The position numbers were made by a program, and so were the translations under genes. A stretch of DNA of 64,000 nucleotides, taken from positions 12,147,338 through 12,211,337 of the forward strand of contig NC_088302.1 of NCBI RefSeq assembly GCF_032854445.1, given 5' to 3'. Below, in pieces: positions 44,711-57,000 of this stretch. The stretch comes from Liolophura sinensis. Taxonomy: Eukaryota; Mollusca; Polyplacophora; Chitonida; Chitonidae. Below the pieces are notes generated by a model. The model was given only the letters and a program-made list of their open reading frames with translations. It searched no databases and was not told where the DNA came from. Positions within the stretch are counted from its first letter, which is position 1, and the number at the start of each line of letters is the position of its first letter.

Positions 44711-46429
44711 GTCATTGATGTAATATTGTAGCGATTTAGTGACAGTAAATATTGAGACATGGAGATATGAAATACTCCATGTTAAAATCAAATGCCAAGA
44801 GGAAAAGCTCATGAAAATTGGTTTTATCTTAACTTAATCAAACTTTAAAATGCCCTGCTTAAGCCATTCTTCATGCTCCAAAACCAGAGAATTCGGGATG
44901 AAACTACCCTTTTTATCTCTGGTTGTATCTTTGACATAATACACCTCCTTTAGACTCTGATTTGACTTTACGATGGTGACATAGAAAAGCATTGAATAAG
45001 GCTCATGGCAAAGACATTCAACGTCACCTCTTCACGACCCTCATCGTTTCACATCACATCGTCAGGTGTTACTGTTGGCCAAGTTTTAAGACGTGGCACG
45101 TTTAGGATGTGTACCATTGATATTAATATGTTGGACAATGAAAGCATTAATGGACGTGGAGGCGGGTTTTAATGTCACAGCATAGTGCACGTGTAAAACA
45201 TACCGTGCATTTTGCCATGAGTTTGATCCGCATGAAGCTGTATAGCATTACCTAAACTATTACATGTACTCTGTAGTAATATTTATAGGCTGGCTATAAA
45301 ACAGGTTGTGTGTTTAATCAATAAATATAAAGTAGTGAAAATTATATGCTTTTTTTCCCTCATACATGTATAAATGTACATGAATAAAAATAAAACTGTC
45401 ATATCCCCAAAGCATTTTCTGCCCATGATGTATTCATCATGATATAAGTATTTATACTTAAAGAGTTAATAAAAACTTGTTAGATACAATTTTGGTGCTG
45501 ATTCGTAACCTCTTTCTTCAAATTTTTCCTATACCAGGTATAGCGAGCTTTGTATCTATGTAAGTTTATTTTTCTAGAATTGTTTCCTCATTCCACTTTA
45601 TTTATGTAACAATATGTCTAAAATACTGCCGAGCTTACGTAAAGCTAGAATCATTCATTCACTCTTAAGATTATCAAATATGCACAATCTCTGGACCATT
45701 AGAAACAAAATTACAAAAATATACACTGTACTCTTAACCGATCCAGACTTGTTAAACTCAGGCCTATCCTGATACACAGTCGCTTTGTAGATTGCATCTC
45801 TCCATCAAATGGCTGCAACACTGACAAAATGGCGTTAAGGGATAATCATCCATTCATTGTCCTGCAGAAAACCTGGTAATTTGGTAAAGATTGCTGTCAA
45901 CGGAGCTTGAACTAAATGTCGCTTGTGTAATGTTCAGGACATCTAGACTTTTTGCCCAAACAATACTGCTTGCAGAAAAATCAATGCAACGTGTTTTGAT
46001 CATTTTGCTGAGTGAATGTGAAAATACATATGTATCCGTGTGCTTTTAAAAGAAATTCCATTGAGCAATAGCATTAGATTAGACACTATTTCTGGTTACT
46101 CTAATGTATGTTCTCATTTGTTGTACTCGTGTCCTGTTGACATGATTTAATGTTTGAAATTTGATATATAACAGCTGTTATTTTATAATGATTAGCGGTG
46201 TACAATTTGCTTGTGTCAACGTGTATCATGCAAGAGTACAACAGCGACATATATATTAAATACCACACTAGTTCTTGAAGTTATTTTGCGTTATTAAATG
46301 GTCTGGCAACAAATACCCTTTAACTGCTTCCCCCACCTATTTTATGAAACTGTTTGAAAGGATTCCCATTATTTCATTAAATATTTTGACGTCTCAGAAA
46401 AACGCTCTTAAAAATTGGACTTTTATTAA
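44711..46429. other. Gene-free AT-rich stretch
   Basis: No exon, RNA gene or recognisable repeat was found on either strand. Confidence 0.45.
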
Positions 46430-46860
46430 GGAGATTGCTTGACATCTGTCATCCGAATTCTTGTTATACCGGGGCATGCGCAAGGCAATAATAACATTGA
46501 TGTTCGAATTGTTGGTATATCGGGGCTTGCACAAGACGATTGTAACATTGCTATTCGTATTCTTGGTGTAATGGGACTTGCACAAGAGAATTACAACGTG
46601 GTCATATGAATTCTCGGTATAACGGCGCTAACACACTGCAATGATAACATGGTCATTTGACTTCTCGGTATAACGGCGCTAACAAACTGCAATGATAACA
46701 TGGTCATTTGACTTCTCGGTATAACGGCGCTAACACACTGCAATGATAACATGGTCATTTGAATGCTCTGAATAACGGGGCATGCACACGGCAATTATAA
46801 CATGATCATTCGAATTCTTGGTAAAATGGGCCTTGCACAAGACAATAATAACATGTTTTG
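46430..46860. repeat. Minisatellite, about 51-bp unit, about 8 copies
   Basis: The unit contains 'tataacggcgctaacacact' and 'gataacatggtcatttgact'. The three central copies at 46618, 46669 and 46720 are nearly identical and exactly 51 bp apart; the outer copies are diverged. The antisense open frame is a by-product, 51 being a multiple of three. Confidence 0.9.
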
Positions 46861-47763
46861 TATCTGATTAAAAATATATTTCAGTGCATTTTCCATACAA
46901 AAACACAATTGGTAAATATGTTAACAATTCCACGTGGCTATCAAGACAGAGTCGACAAAAAGACACGTGTCAAGTTGCCACGTGCGAGCCAACAGCTGAT
47001 CCATTGACGAAATGTACATGTACAACAACTGTTAGCCTTAAACTGTATGCATTGTTATAGCACCGAGCTGTCTATACAAGAGTCTTAAACCTGGCACGTA
47101 TACTTGATGGGTTTGGTCGATACAACATGTACATATACACAAGGAATGTGCATTTATACTACCATATACGAACTGATCTGCACAATGACAAAAAATATGA
47201 ACGTAAGATTTCCCCACGGCCTAAGAAATTCCGACTTTAGAATTGCCTTCATTGTACCGATATAGGCGACCAAATAGCCAGACTGAGAATACCAGCTCAT
47301 ATCGGTATAGTTTACTTGTATAATTTTTTTTTACGATGTGTCGTCCTCATGGGAGCTATATACCTACTGGGCCATGTACTTCAGTAATGTAGATTTTGTC
47401 TGTATTCCTTATCATCATCGGGTATAGGGGTGCCTGACAGCTTACAGCTACGATACGTGTTATACCTACTGTCGTTTTAGCTCCCTTATGTAGGAATTAA
47501 ATATAGGGCTGAGCATACATTGTGCATGATGGTATAGGAAAGTGTCGGTGCCCCGTTAGACTTTCCTAAAATGTGTAAGACGTCAAGTAATGTTCATGTA
47601 TATGCCGATGTTTATGCATGAACTTCACTGTGCGTGTATGCAGTTTATTCAAGGCGCAACAACATTCTGGGCTACTTTTTATTTGTTCATTGATCTGTAA
47701 AGAGGCTTTCTTGTTTAGCCCAGTTTAAGTGTAGATACTGTATACATATACATGTATGTGTAT
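46861..47763. other. Gene-free stretch with CACGTG sites
   Basis: CCACGTGG (46930), GACACGTGTC (46962) and CCACGTG (46978) occur within 55 bp. No gene is seen. Confidence 0.35.
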
Positions 47764-47900
47764 TGATTTATTTATTAGTTCATTTATTTGATTGGTGTTT
47801 TACGCCGTACTCAAGAATATTCCTCTTCTACAACAGTGGCCAGCATTATGGTAGGGCCCGGAGGAAACCCATGACCATTCGCAGGTTGCGGTAGACCTGC
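47764..47900 (-). repeat. tRNA-derived SINE copy
   Basis: TTTATTTGATTGGTGTTTTA, CCGTACTCAAGAATATTCCT and CCATTCGCAGGTTGCGG are present, with a deletion in the body. Confidence 0.85.
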
Positions 47901-47916
47901 TGGAAAGTAAGACTGA

Positions 47917-48050
47917 GGCCAGTTTTACCAAAAGAAGTCGTACATGTACGATAATCGCACTCATAGGACAATGGTACGGTAATAGTAAAATATCGTACGA
48001 CAAATGAACGATAAAAAAAATGTCGTACGCCGCTTTGTGAAACTGGGCCC
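47917..48050. mobile_element. Short MITE-like element with GGCC(C)AGTTT ends
   Basis: The left end GGCCAGTTTTACCAAAAGAA and the inverted right end GGGCCCAGTTTCACAAAGCG form terminal inverted repeats, each continuing into GTCGTAC/CGTACGACA. The element is about 134 bp and has no coding potential. Confidence 0.6.
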
Positions 48051-48105
48051 TGGATGAGCTTTGTGAAACTGGGCCCTGGGTGAGCTTTGTGAAACTGGGC
48101 CCTGG
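48030..48105. repeat. Tandem triplication of a MITE end, 26-bp unit
   Basis: 'gctttgtgaaactgggccct' + 'gggtga' occurs three times. The first copy is the right terminal repeat of the adjacent MITE. Confidence 0.85.
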
Positions 48106-49199
48106 TACTCACAGCGACAGAGCTAACGTGTAAGTTTGCACTCCATAACTGTTATGTTGTGTTCAAGATCACGGACTGTGTACTGCCTCACTTCCTACAT
48201 GCGAGGAAGCTATCGGTTTTGTTAACCAACAACTCGTTCCTTGTAAATGAGTAAATGCTTTATTAATGAAATGGTAATATGAAGTCATATGATGATCGCA
48301 AGGTGTCGAGGTGATGAAAAGGTAAAAAGCTACAATAGAGGAGAAACAACGTTCGTTAGGTATTGTCGTCATACAGTTGAAGGATATGCATCCGCATATT
48401 ATGAGTTCAATTATGACAAGTGAATTAAATGCAATGCGCCTGGCAGTACACATATCTCAAAACGTTATAACAGCATGTAAAGTTAAATACATTCCAAGTT
48501 CTACCTATTCTGACAACTTAAGAAATGGCAAAATTATGCCTGCCACAAAGTCACGGACTACTTTTATGTTCATCTGGGTAACAACATAAGGGCCTTTCAC
48601 TGGTAGCTGGAATGTAGTGTATTACTACGAGCCGGCAGAGGTATAATTAGATGAAAGTACAACCGAACACGTGCTTATAGAAGTAACAGCATCTTTAACG
48701 AAATGACGCTAACAAATAAGGTATATCGTGATTAGATATTTACAGATCACAACTACAGACACCCTAAGAATGTTATTTAGGCGAACATGTGTGTGGTAAT
48801 ACAGTAAACAACCTAAATACGTTTAAAGTTGACCAGAACACATTCACTTTCGATATCAACAACATGCACCGAGCACAACGATATGTCTCTCTCACACTAA
48901 TCTACACAGTTTCGTGATATGAAAATCACGAAAAGTTTGTTCTGTTACGTTCACAGTCAACTCCTTCTGTGGTCAGTTACACATGCTGGGGGAATCTGAA
49001 GGGATTCCAGTCCGTGACGCGATGTTTGTGTCGTCTGTGTTCAGGGCTGAACATCCGATACGGCTGCAAACTGCTTGCCGTCGCAACATTCCATACACGG
49101 AATATACCAAAAAATAAACCGTGGCGTTACACTCCCCGTCTGATATCTGAGAGGATATCACATATGAACTCTAAACACACACAAAAAATGAAATATCAA
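48106..49199. other. Gene-free stretch beside the BEL/Pao fossil
   Basis: No gene is seen. Part of this could belong to the 3' end of the adjacent retroelement, but no terminal repeat was identified. Confidence 0.35.
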
Positions 49200-51730
49200 T
49201 GAAGACTCGTGCATGTTCGAAGAAGTTACAGTTTCTCATGTTCCAGTAGAACCACCATTTCGGTGACTGGTCGCGTATACACAACACATTTTCCGCTTCT
49301 GGATACTTTCATTTTGGCCTTACTTTACCGTCGTCTCCCGGATGCGTGTTGGTTACTACTCCGATACACCAATCGTTGCCAGGTAGGTCTTTGTCCTTCA
49401 GCAGATTCACGTCACCTGGACGCACGTTTGGTTTCTCTTCTGTCCACTTACGCCTCGTCTGAAGTGTTTGTAAGTACTCCCGTCGCCAACGTTTCCAGAA
49501 CTTTTCTGCGAGGGCCTGAACACATTTCCACTGGGCTTTGTAGAGGTCTTTCGTGTTCCAGTCTACTAGAGGCTCCTCGAGATGAATGGCTCGAGTGGTA
49601 AGGCAGGTGAAGATGACTACCCACCTTTTGGCGTTTGCTTGTCCACCTCTTGTTTTCCTCGTGACAACTGGCTAGGGTCCGAAAACATCGACCCCCACGT
49701 AGGTAAAGGCTGGTGCAGCGCTCAAGCTATCGATTGTCAGATCTGCCATCTTCTGGTCCCTTGGCTTGCCACGTTGTTTCCTGTATTTGACGCCCGCGTG
49801 GATGATCGTGGAGACTCAGCATTTGCACGCAGTAATCCAATATCCTGCTGTCCGGACTTACTAATTCTCCCACCGACTCTGAGCATTCCATTCTTGTCAA
49901 GGATAGGATTGAGCTTAGAAATGGGACTGGTTTTAGTCACTGGTATGCCTTGTTAGATCTGATTCATCTCTTTCCCGAATATTTCTAGCTGTACCTGCTT
50001 GATCACGAGAAGCTCTGCCTCTGCATAAAGTCTTACGGATTTCGATTCCGTTCCCAAGTGCCATCCCTTACAGGAATTGTCCCCGTGATAGGATCGGCTG
50101 ATATACTTCAAGTGAGCAATGGTCTTGACTAACCTTTTCCAGACGGAGAAACATTCAAATCTGTGTGATCCCAGAAGCCTAGTCGTCGACGTTTTCAGCA
50201 CTTGCAAATCAGGTCTTATCTCTTTGTCACTTTCTGGCAATTGCAGTGGGTATGAATCCTCAAAGGTCATTTCCTCTTTGAGAAGACAAGGTGGTCCCTT
50301 CAACCACATGCTTTCTCGCATATCTACAGAAGACAGGGGTCTGGTGGCAAGATCTGCTGGGTTCGACCCGATTGGAACATACATCCACTGACTTGGTTTG
50401 GAAAATCTGGTGATGCGTTCTACACGGTTGCTGCTAAGCGTCTAGAAGTGCTATGGGTGTATCCCAGAACGATTCTCCTGTGGGAATGGAATTTGATAGT
50501 ATCTGGCTGGACATCCAACTGCCATTCTTTCGGCCATGTCAACAGCCAACACAGCGGCGCAGAGTTCCACTCTGGGCACGGTGTGTCCATGAGAAGGTGC
50601 CACCTTTGATTTACCCATGATGAATCCAACTTCCTTGACGTCATTCACGTCTGTCGTAAACAGGTATGCTACGGCAGCGATTGCTTGTTCAGATGCATCA
50701 CAAAAGATGTGCACTTCCTTCGAAACGGTTTGTGTGAGGGAGGTTTTGACGTATGTCCTGTCAATATGAAGGTTACCAAGTTCTTTTATGAAATCTCTCC
50801 AGGTTTCCCAAAGTCTCTTGCGCTCTACAGGCAGGGGCTCGTCCCAATCCTTGGTTTGGGAGATCAGCTCTCGAAGAAGGAGCTTGCCTTGAATAATCAC
50901 GGGGGAAACGAATCCTAGTGGATCATACAAACTATTAACTATAGATAAAATCCCACGGCGGGTGTAAGGTTTTTCCCGAGTTGACACTTTGAAAGTGAAT
51001 GTATCCGACTCCAAATCCCATATCAGCCCTAGACTGCGTTGGGTTGGAAGAGTGTCGGACCCTAGGTCGAGGTCTTAAGTTCCTTGACGAGATCGTTCGT
51101 AGGAAAGGCACCCATGATATCTGTATCGTTGGATGCAATCTTGTGAAGTCTAAGATTACCTTCTTCCTTCAGAGCTTGCCGAGTCCTCGACATCAAGTCA
51201 ATTGCCTGCTCCTTGCTCGGCAGTGAAGTGACTCACCCTTTCTCCGGCCAGGGCTGTTCTTCGGAGTCCGAAAGTTGCTACAGCCGGGGATGACGTGTTT
51301 CCAAACACGTACGCACATTCGGAATTCAATCATGTCCTTCGCTGGGTCGTTGTCGCGATACCAGAAAAAACGAAGAAAGTTGCGATGCTCCGGGCAAACA
51401 AAGAAGCAGTGAAACATTTGCTGAATGTCTGCAGTGATTCCTATCGCTTCCTTGCGGAAACGCAGTAGAATTCCGAGCAGGCTGTTGGTCATTTCGGGTC
51501 CAGGGAGTAAGACGTTGTTGAGGGACACCCCGTCGAACTGGGACGAGGAATCGAAAACTCCCCTAATCTGGTTAGGCTTTTGTGGATGGTAAACTCCAAA
51601 CATTGGGAGGTACCAACATTCTTCACCTACCTGCAGGTCTGGTGCGGGTTCAGCATGGCCGCTTGCAAATATGCCTTGCATAAATGTGACGAAATGTTTT
51701 CTTTTAAGAGGAGATTTCTGCATGGCCTGG
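49200..51730 (-). mobile_element. BEL/Pao LTR-retrotransposon fossil (pol region)
   Basis: Minus-strand fragments match BEL/Pao polyprotein parts in the expected order. Reverse transcriptase lies at about 51.2-51.7 kb, the A17-peptidase-like/RNase H region characteristic of this family at about 50.4-51.0 kb, and integrase with its zinc-binding front at about 49.2-50.4 kb. The gag end and terminal repeats were not found. The copy is broken, with roughly half a dozen breaks, yet the protein similarity is still easy to read, so it is neither very recent nor ancient. The stretch is GC-richer than its surroundings. Confidence 0.85.
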
Positions 51731-53008
51731 GAACGTAAGAATTGGTTTATAGTCTTGAGGAATGTATAAAATATGTTTCATCTCGTATTCAACTGCGGCA
51801 GACACCCTTGTTTTAAGATAATTTAGCCCAAATATTGAGCTTTAGCCCGTTCTTAAATGGTTTTTAGCAAAGAGTTTGAACTTTAGAATTACCATTTCAT
51901 AATTAGCACATTTCAAGGTATCTTTTGGTAAAAGCAATTTTCTCGTAAGCGACATGACCGATAAGTCATAATTAGCGTTAATTAGGCCGTTCTTAAGAGG
52001 CTTAGTGCATAACATGACTTACGAATTGGTTTTTAGTGAAGCTCTACTCTGCTTCCGCCAAACATAATGCTGACCGACGTGGTTACAAAATCCGCCATGC
52101 TTTATCTGTAGTGGTATAGTTTCCATTCCAAGACGATCACAAGTTATGTTCCCAGTAAAAAAACTCATAAAATGCTTTGTTTATTTCAACGTGTACATAA
52201 ATACACACATACTTTATGTAAATGAACCATTAACAGTATGGGGAGCATTACTTCAATACATTTCTGTAGGCAATGGACTATGCTAGGAACGTTGATATAC
52301 AGTAAAAATATCATTTGACAATCTAAAACCTTAGACTAACGGAAGGGATGGATTAAGCAAATTTTCCTTGGTATTGAATAACGAAATGGGCCTATGAGCT
52401 TAGGGTACAATATAAAACTATCCTCTAACAGCCTAAATCTTTTACCATCACAGTTGTAATTCTGCATCTGTCCCTCTAATTCATGACTAAGATAGACTGT
52501 GCAATCTACAGCCAGTTGCAACAATATTAAAGCTGAAGATTGATGGATTAAAGTCAGTATTAATGACACTACATTAGGTCAAAATTGATACAAGGGATCT
52601 TTCTTACACATCAATATGATGAGTGAATTTTTAAGACAATAAAATGTTTTTATGTATAAATCTAAAACATAGGTCAATATGAAATTGGTTCATTCCTAAA
52701 TCTAACAGCATTTAGATGATTGGGCACTGTCTTCTTGCCTTTGTCAGGTGAAAGCCCTTCCAAATATTATTACACAATATTTATATTATTAATTAAGATT
52801 ATTATTTTGATCTCCCTTGCATGCTTTAAGCAGTACTAATAACACACCTGCACCATAGTTTAATAGGAAGACAAATGCAAATTGGCTGTGTAATGGATGT
52901 ACAACATCTGTCAAAAAGTCTCAATCCTCTTGAACTCAAGTCAACGTTAAGTGAATGGTCTATGTTAAAAGACAAGATATAAAAAATCTGAACAGCCAGC
53001 CATCAGGC

Positions 53009-53045
<37 letters not shown>

Positions 53046-54058
53046 TTGGTCGCAGCTAAAAAGCAATATGTAAAGCTTAAATTTTGAACACTTTGACATA
53101 CCTGTCCATGTGTTCGAAATTAAAAACAATGCAACAAAGAAACTCTGTTGTGTGTTGTAGATAGAAATAAAAATCCTTATCTATTTCACACTATCATATT
53201 GGACAAAAGTGAATGGAATGAAATCTATAATAACTGAGGTTCTACAAGAAAAAGATCATTTTGTGTTTTATTGCTTTATAACATGAATGTTTTGGGAATT
53301 TAAATTACACATTCCATAAGATAATGAAAATAATGTTATAACATTGTTGTTCAGAATATGCCATGTTAATAAAAGAATAAAATTTGGATTTGTGAACATG
53401 TACCTCATGTCTCCTAGTGATTGAAAAGCAGGCAACCATTTGACCACAGTTCACTTTTACAAGAAGTACATCACAGATATGAATGTGACATTGTATGATA
53501 CATTTTCAGGACATAGCACTTAAGCTAAAACAATGAGAATCCAACACGGTTAGAACAGTAGCCAGAGAGTTCAAGGACTTTCCATTCTCTGGACAACACA
53601 GTTAATTACCAAGCATCATAAATAATTACTTTAATTATCAATTGGATAGACAGGCAGACAGAACATGATCAATACTCCGGCTGACCTCAAAATGTCTAAA
53701 AAAAACCCCCACCTTCAACTGTGAGTGTAGCAATGCTGGAAATAATTACTTGTATGTTAGATTGAGAAATAGACAGGAAAAGTTTATGAACTGTGATCTT
53801 TGTCCTATCTGTGCATGTACATCTGGATTAATAGAAAGTTAAAATTCAGTTCACTCATACATCCAAGCTCTTCATGAACAATGAACAATTCTAAAACATC
53901 AAGAAATATCACTTCAGTAATATGTTATACTGAATACCATAATAATTATCTTTAGGCTTGAAATGCAAAATTGATCTGAATTCTAAAATTAAAAATGTAA
54001 AAATATCAACTATGTTAGTCTTAAAACAAGAGTCTAATCCCTTAAATTATGCGATATG
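51731..54058. other. Gene-free AT-rich spacer
   Basis: This lies between the BEL/Pao fossil and the end of SLC27, and its right part may be SLC27 3' UTR. Minus-strand AATAAA hexamers occur, for example near 53266. Around 51830-52045 the phrase 'ccgttcttaa' recurs in a weak direct repetition. Confidence 0.4.
53007..53044. repeat. (ACAG)n microsatellite
   Basis: About nine uninterrupted ACAG/GACA tetramers. Confidence 0.95.
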
Positions 54059-57000
54059 TTACAGCCTTGAATGACCAATCAAAATCCTTGAATACAGCTG
54101 ATTATTCAGGGGGACATAACTCTGTTTTGCTGTGTCCAGCCAGAACAGTGGGTCAGTTATTTTGTTAGGGTCAAAGCCTTCCTTGACCAGTTCAACTTTT
54201 CTCTGTTTGTAGGTGCCAGTGAGTTCCATCTGTGCCTGGACACGTAGGAACAGGGGCCTTGCGTAGGATGGCAGTGACATGACGCACTCCTTGTAGATGG
54301 CTTTACACATGGAGTCTGTCAGGTCTGTGTTACCTTCACTCAAAACCAGACAAGCCATTCCTGCTTTCCCATCCTGACCTGTCATAGATACAAAGTAATC
54401 GCATCATACACTTGTGCTATGGGGAAGATGTTGCTGTCAAACAGCTGAATTGACATGGATGGTAGTTCCTGTAAAATATTTAAAATTACAGAATATCTCT
54501 CTACCATACATATATTGCACAGACAAAGGTGCTTTTTATTTTTCTCTAATTGTAACTACAACACTATTATATTTCACCTAAAGTTTAACATGGAAAACTT
54601 CACTTCCAGAAGTCCTTAAAATGATAGTTTTGATGCCAGCTTCAGCATTTTCTGATAGGAGACTAATCAAAATACACAAAAAACCTTAACCGACTCTATT
54701 GGGTGGATGAATTAATCTGAATAAAGCACAATGTATTATTTTTTAAAAAAGGCCACACCCTAGGTAAAATACAGTAACTTAAGCTATATGTATACTTTAT
54801 AGAAATCACATAAAAAGACCCTGGAACTAGAATCTCTGAGTCACTCTTTCGGGCCTTAAATTTACATTAATTTGAGCACACAAGAGCCAATTTAATTTGG
54901 AGGCCTCAGAACCACATTATAAAAACGTGAGCTGACGACGAACCTGACTGAATTCAGCGTTGTAACCCCTTATGTATTAAGAGCCAATAATGTACTACTA
55001 CACATGATTGATTGAAAACAACGTTTCAATAGGGTGAAAGTTTTATGCTTTTTTAAAATTATATATCATTATCATTTATATTTATTATTATACTTATCAC
55101 AGCCAATGAAAACATAGGTTTATAGTATGACCATTGAAACCATGTGTTCAGATTCAGTAGTGAGACGAAGATTTGATTGTTGCAATGAACTCTCAAGCAA
55201 GAAATAGAGTTAATTAGTGGATTTCATGGAGAGTTTAGCGGGTTTAGAACTCTTAGACAGGCGATGACAGAGAAAGTTTAACCTCAATTTCACTGATTTG
55301 GAATCCCTGACTGAGGCTCTCAACATAGAGCAACGACCGTTATCATACTTGACTACCGATTAATTTACAGCACATCACAGTGGAAATTTCATGAAATTGT
55401 GTACTTAATTGGATAGCTGTGCAATTTTTAACCCTAGTCATACCGCTTTGCATGACACCAGAATTGTCTACACCCACACCACCCACTGCGCAATCTACTG
55501 CTAAGTGATCAGTGGTGTGAAAACCAGTTAGTCCCCTAACTCGCAGCACGGGCTTTCATGTGCGTATAGGTCGGGGCAATGTTGTAAAGTTGTGATGTCA
55601 TGCAGCAAGCTGAACTGGTCTCGGCTTCTTGGGAAAAGGTTGCGGAAATACGGTCATGCAGATTTTATCAAATCTAAGTTAATTCACAGCGTTTCCTGCC
55701 ACGGACATTGTTTAACAGTTCTGATATTTTTTTATTTCGATGTTTAAAATTTGACATTTTAAATGGGATGTTCATAATAAAGGATTCTCATCTCTCAAAT
55801 AGGCCTACACATACATTTGAGTGGATCTCTTCATATTCAATCACATGGACAGTTCTCAAACACCCTCAATCGTACATACAGTAATGCTCAGTCACAAGCC
55901 TACTTAAAACTTGACACTGACATTTTTATTTGGTGGCTTGCTTGAATGAAGTTTTATGTATCACAAACAAAGCACTTTTCCTATGAACATAATATTTGTA
56001 AACTAAGGTTGTAATGTTCTGGATCCAGGACAAGCTGTGGGTGAGTCTCAGAACATTTTAATATCATGCACAAGGGAACATAAATGAATTAGGTCTGGGT
56101 CAGCTTGCACAAAGTGATTGCAGAATGACCACATCTATCTAAGATTACCGTTAAAATCTTATGTTAATAATCATGGTGCTTTCAGCTTAGGCTGATTACT
56201 TTGTGCAAGAGGCCCCCGTTCTGTCCTAGTATCTGTACAGAAATTACTGACGAGTAAATATCAGTAGCTTGGATATTTGATATTTAGACCATGTATCAGT
56301 CCTATTTTATACTCACCAGGAATTTCCACACCATAAACATTGGCGTCCAAGATGAAGTCCAGGGTGGCGAGAACATTGGCCACTTCCTGGGTAGAGACGT
56401 TCTCGCCTTTCCATCTGAATTAATACAGAATAGAATCCCAGGGTAGCTTGTTTGTGAACAGCATCTGATACACAAAAAACTCTAACTTGCAAGTTCAAAA
56501 AAAAAAAAACAAAAAACAAAACAGTTTAGATTTGGCAGCTCGGCAACCAAAGAGCTTGCCTGGAGGAGACACATGAATGCAAAACTTCAGCTTAATACAT
56601 AAAAGACTAAAGTCGTGCATTTTGTAATTTATGGTAGTTAATGTGCACACAGCCCATCAATGACAGAACGTCCCCCACGTGTCACTGTGCTTTACATCCA
56701 AGTACAGCCTTAATTCAATACATGTAGCATTTTTGGAGATACCATCCGTAACATTTACCTTACGACTAATTCTGATACACAATACACAAAGTCTTGAATT
56801 TTGCAATTTACTATAATTAATATGCATATAGCACATCAATGATGGAAGCCGCCCTCATGTTACTGTGCTCTACACGTATGCCCAACCCCAGCTCACCACC
56901 CGTAACATTTAACACTGCCCACTGACACAGGTGCTTGGGGTATGACATGAGCTACGTCTGTACCATGTACGGAAGAGCTAAAATAAGAAATATAACCACA

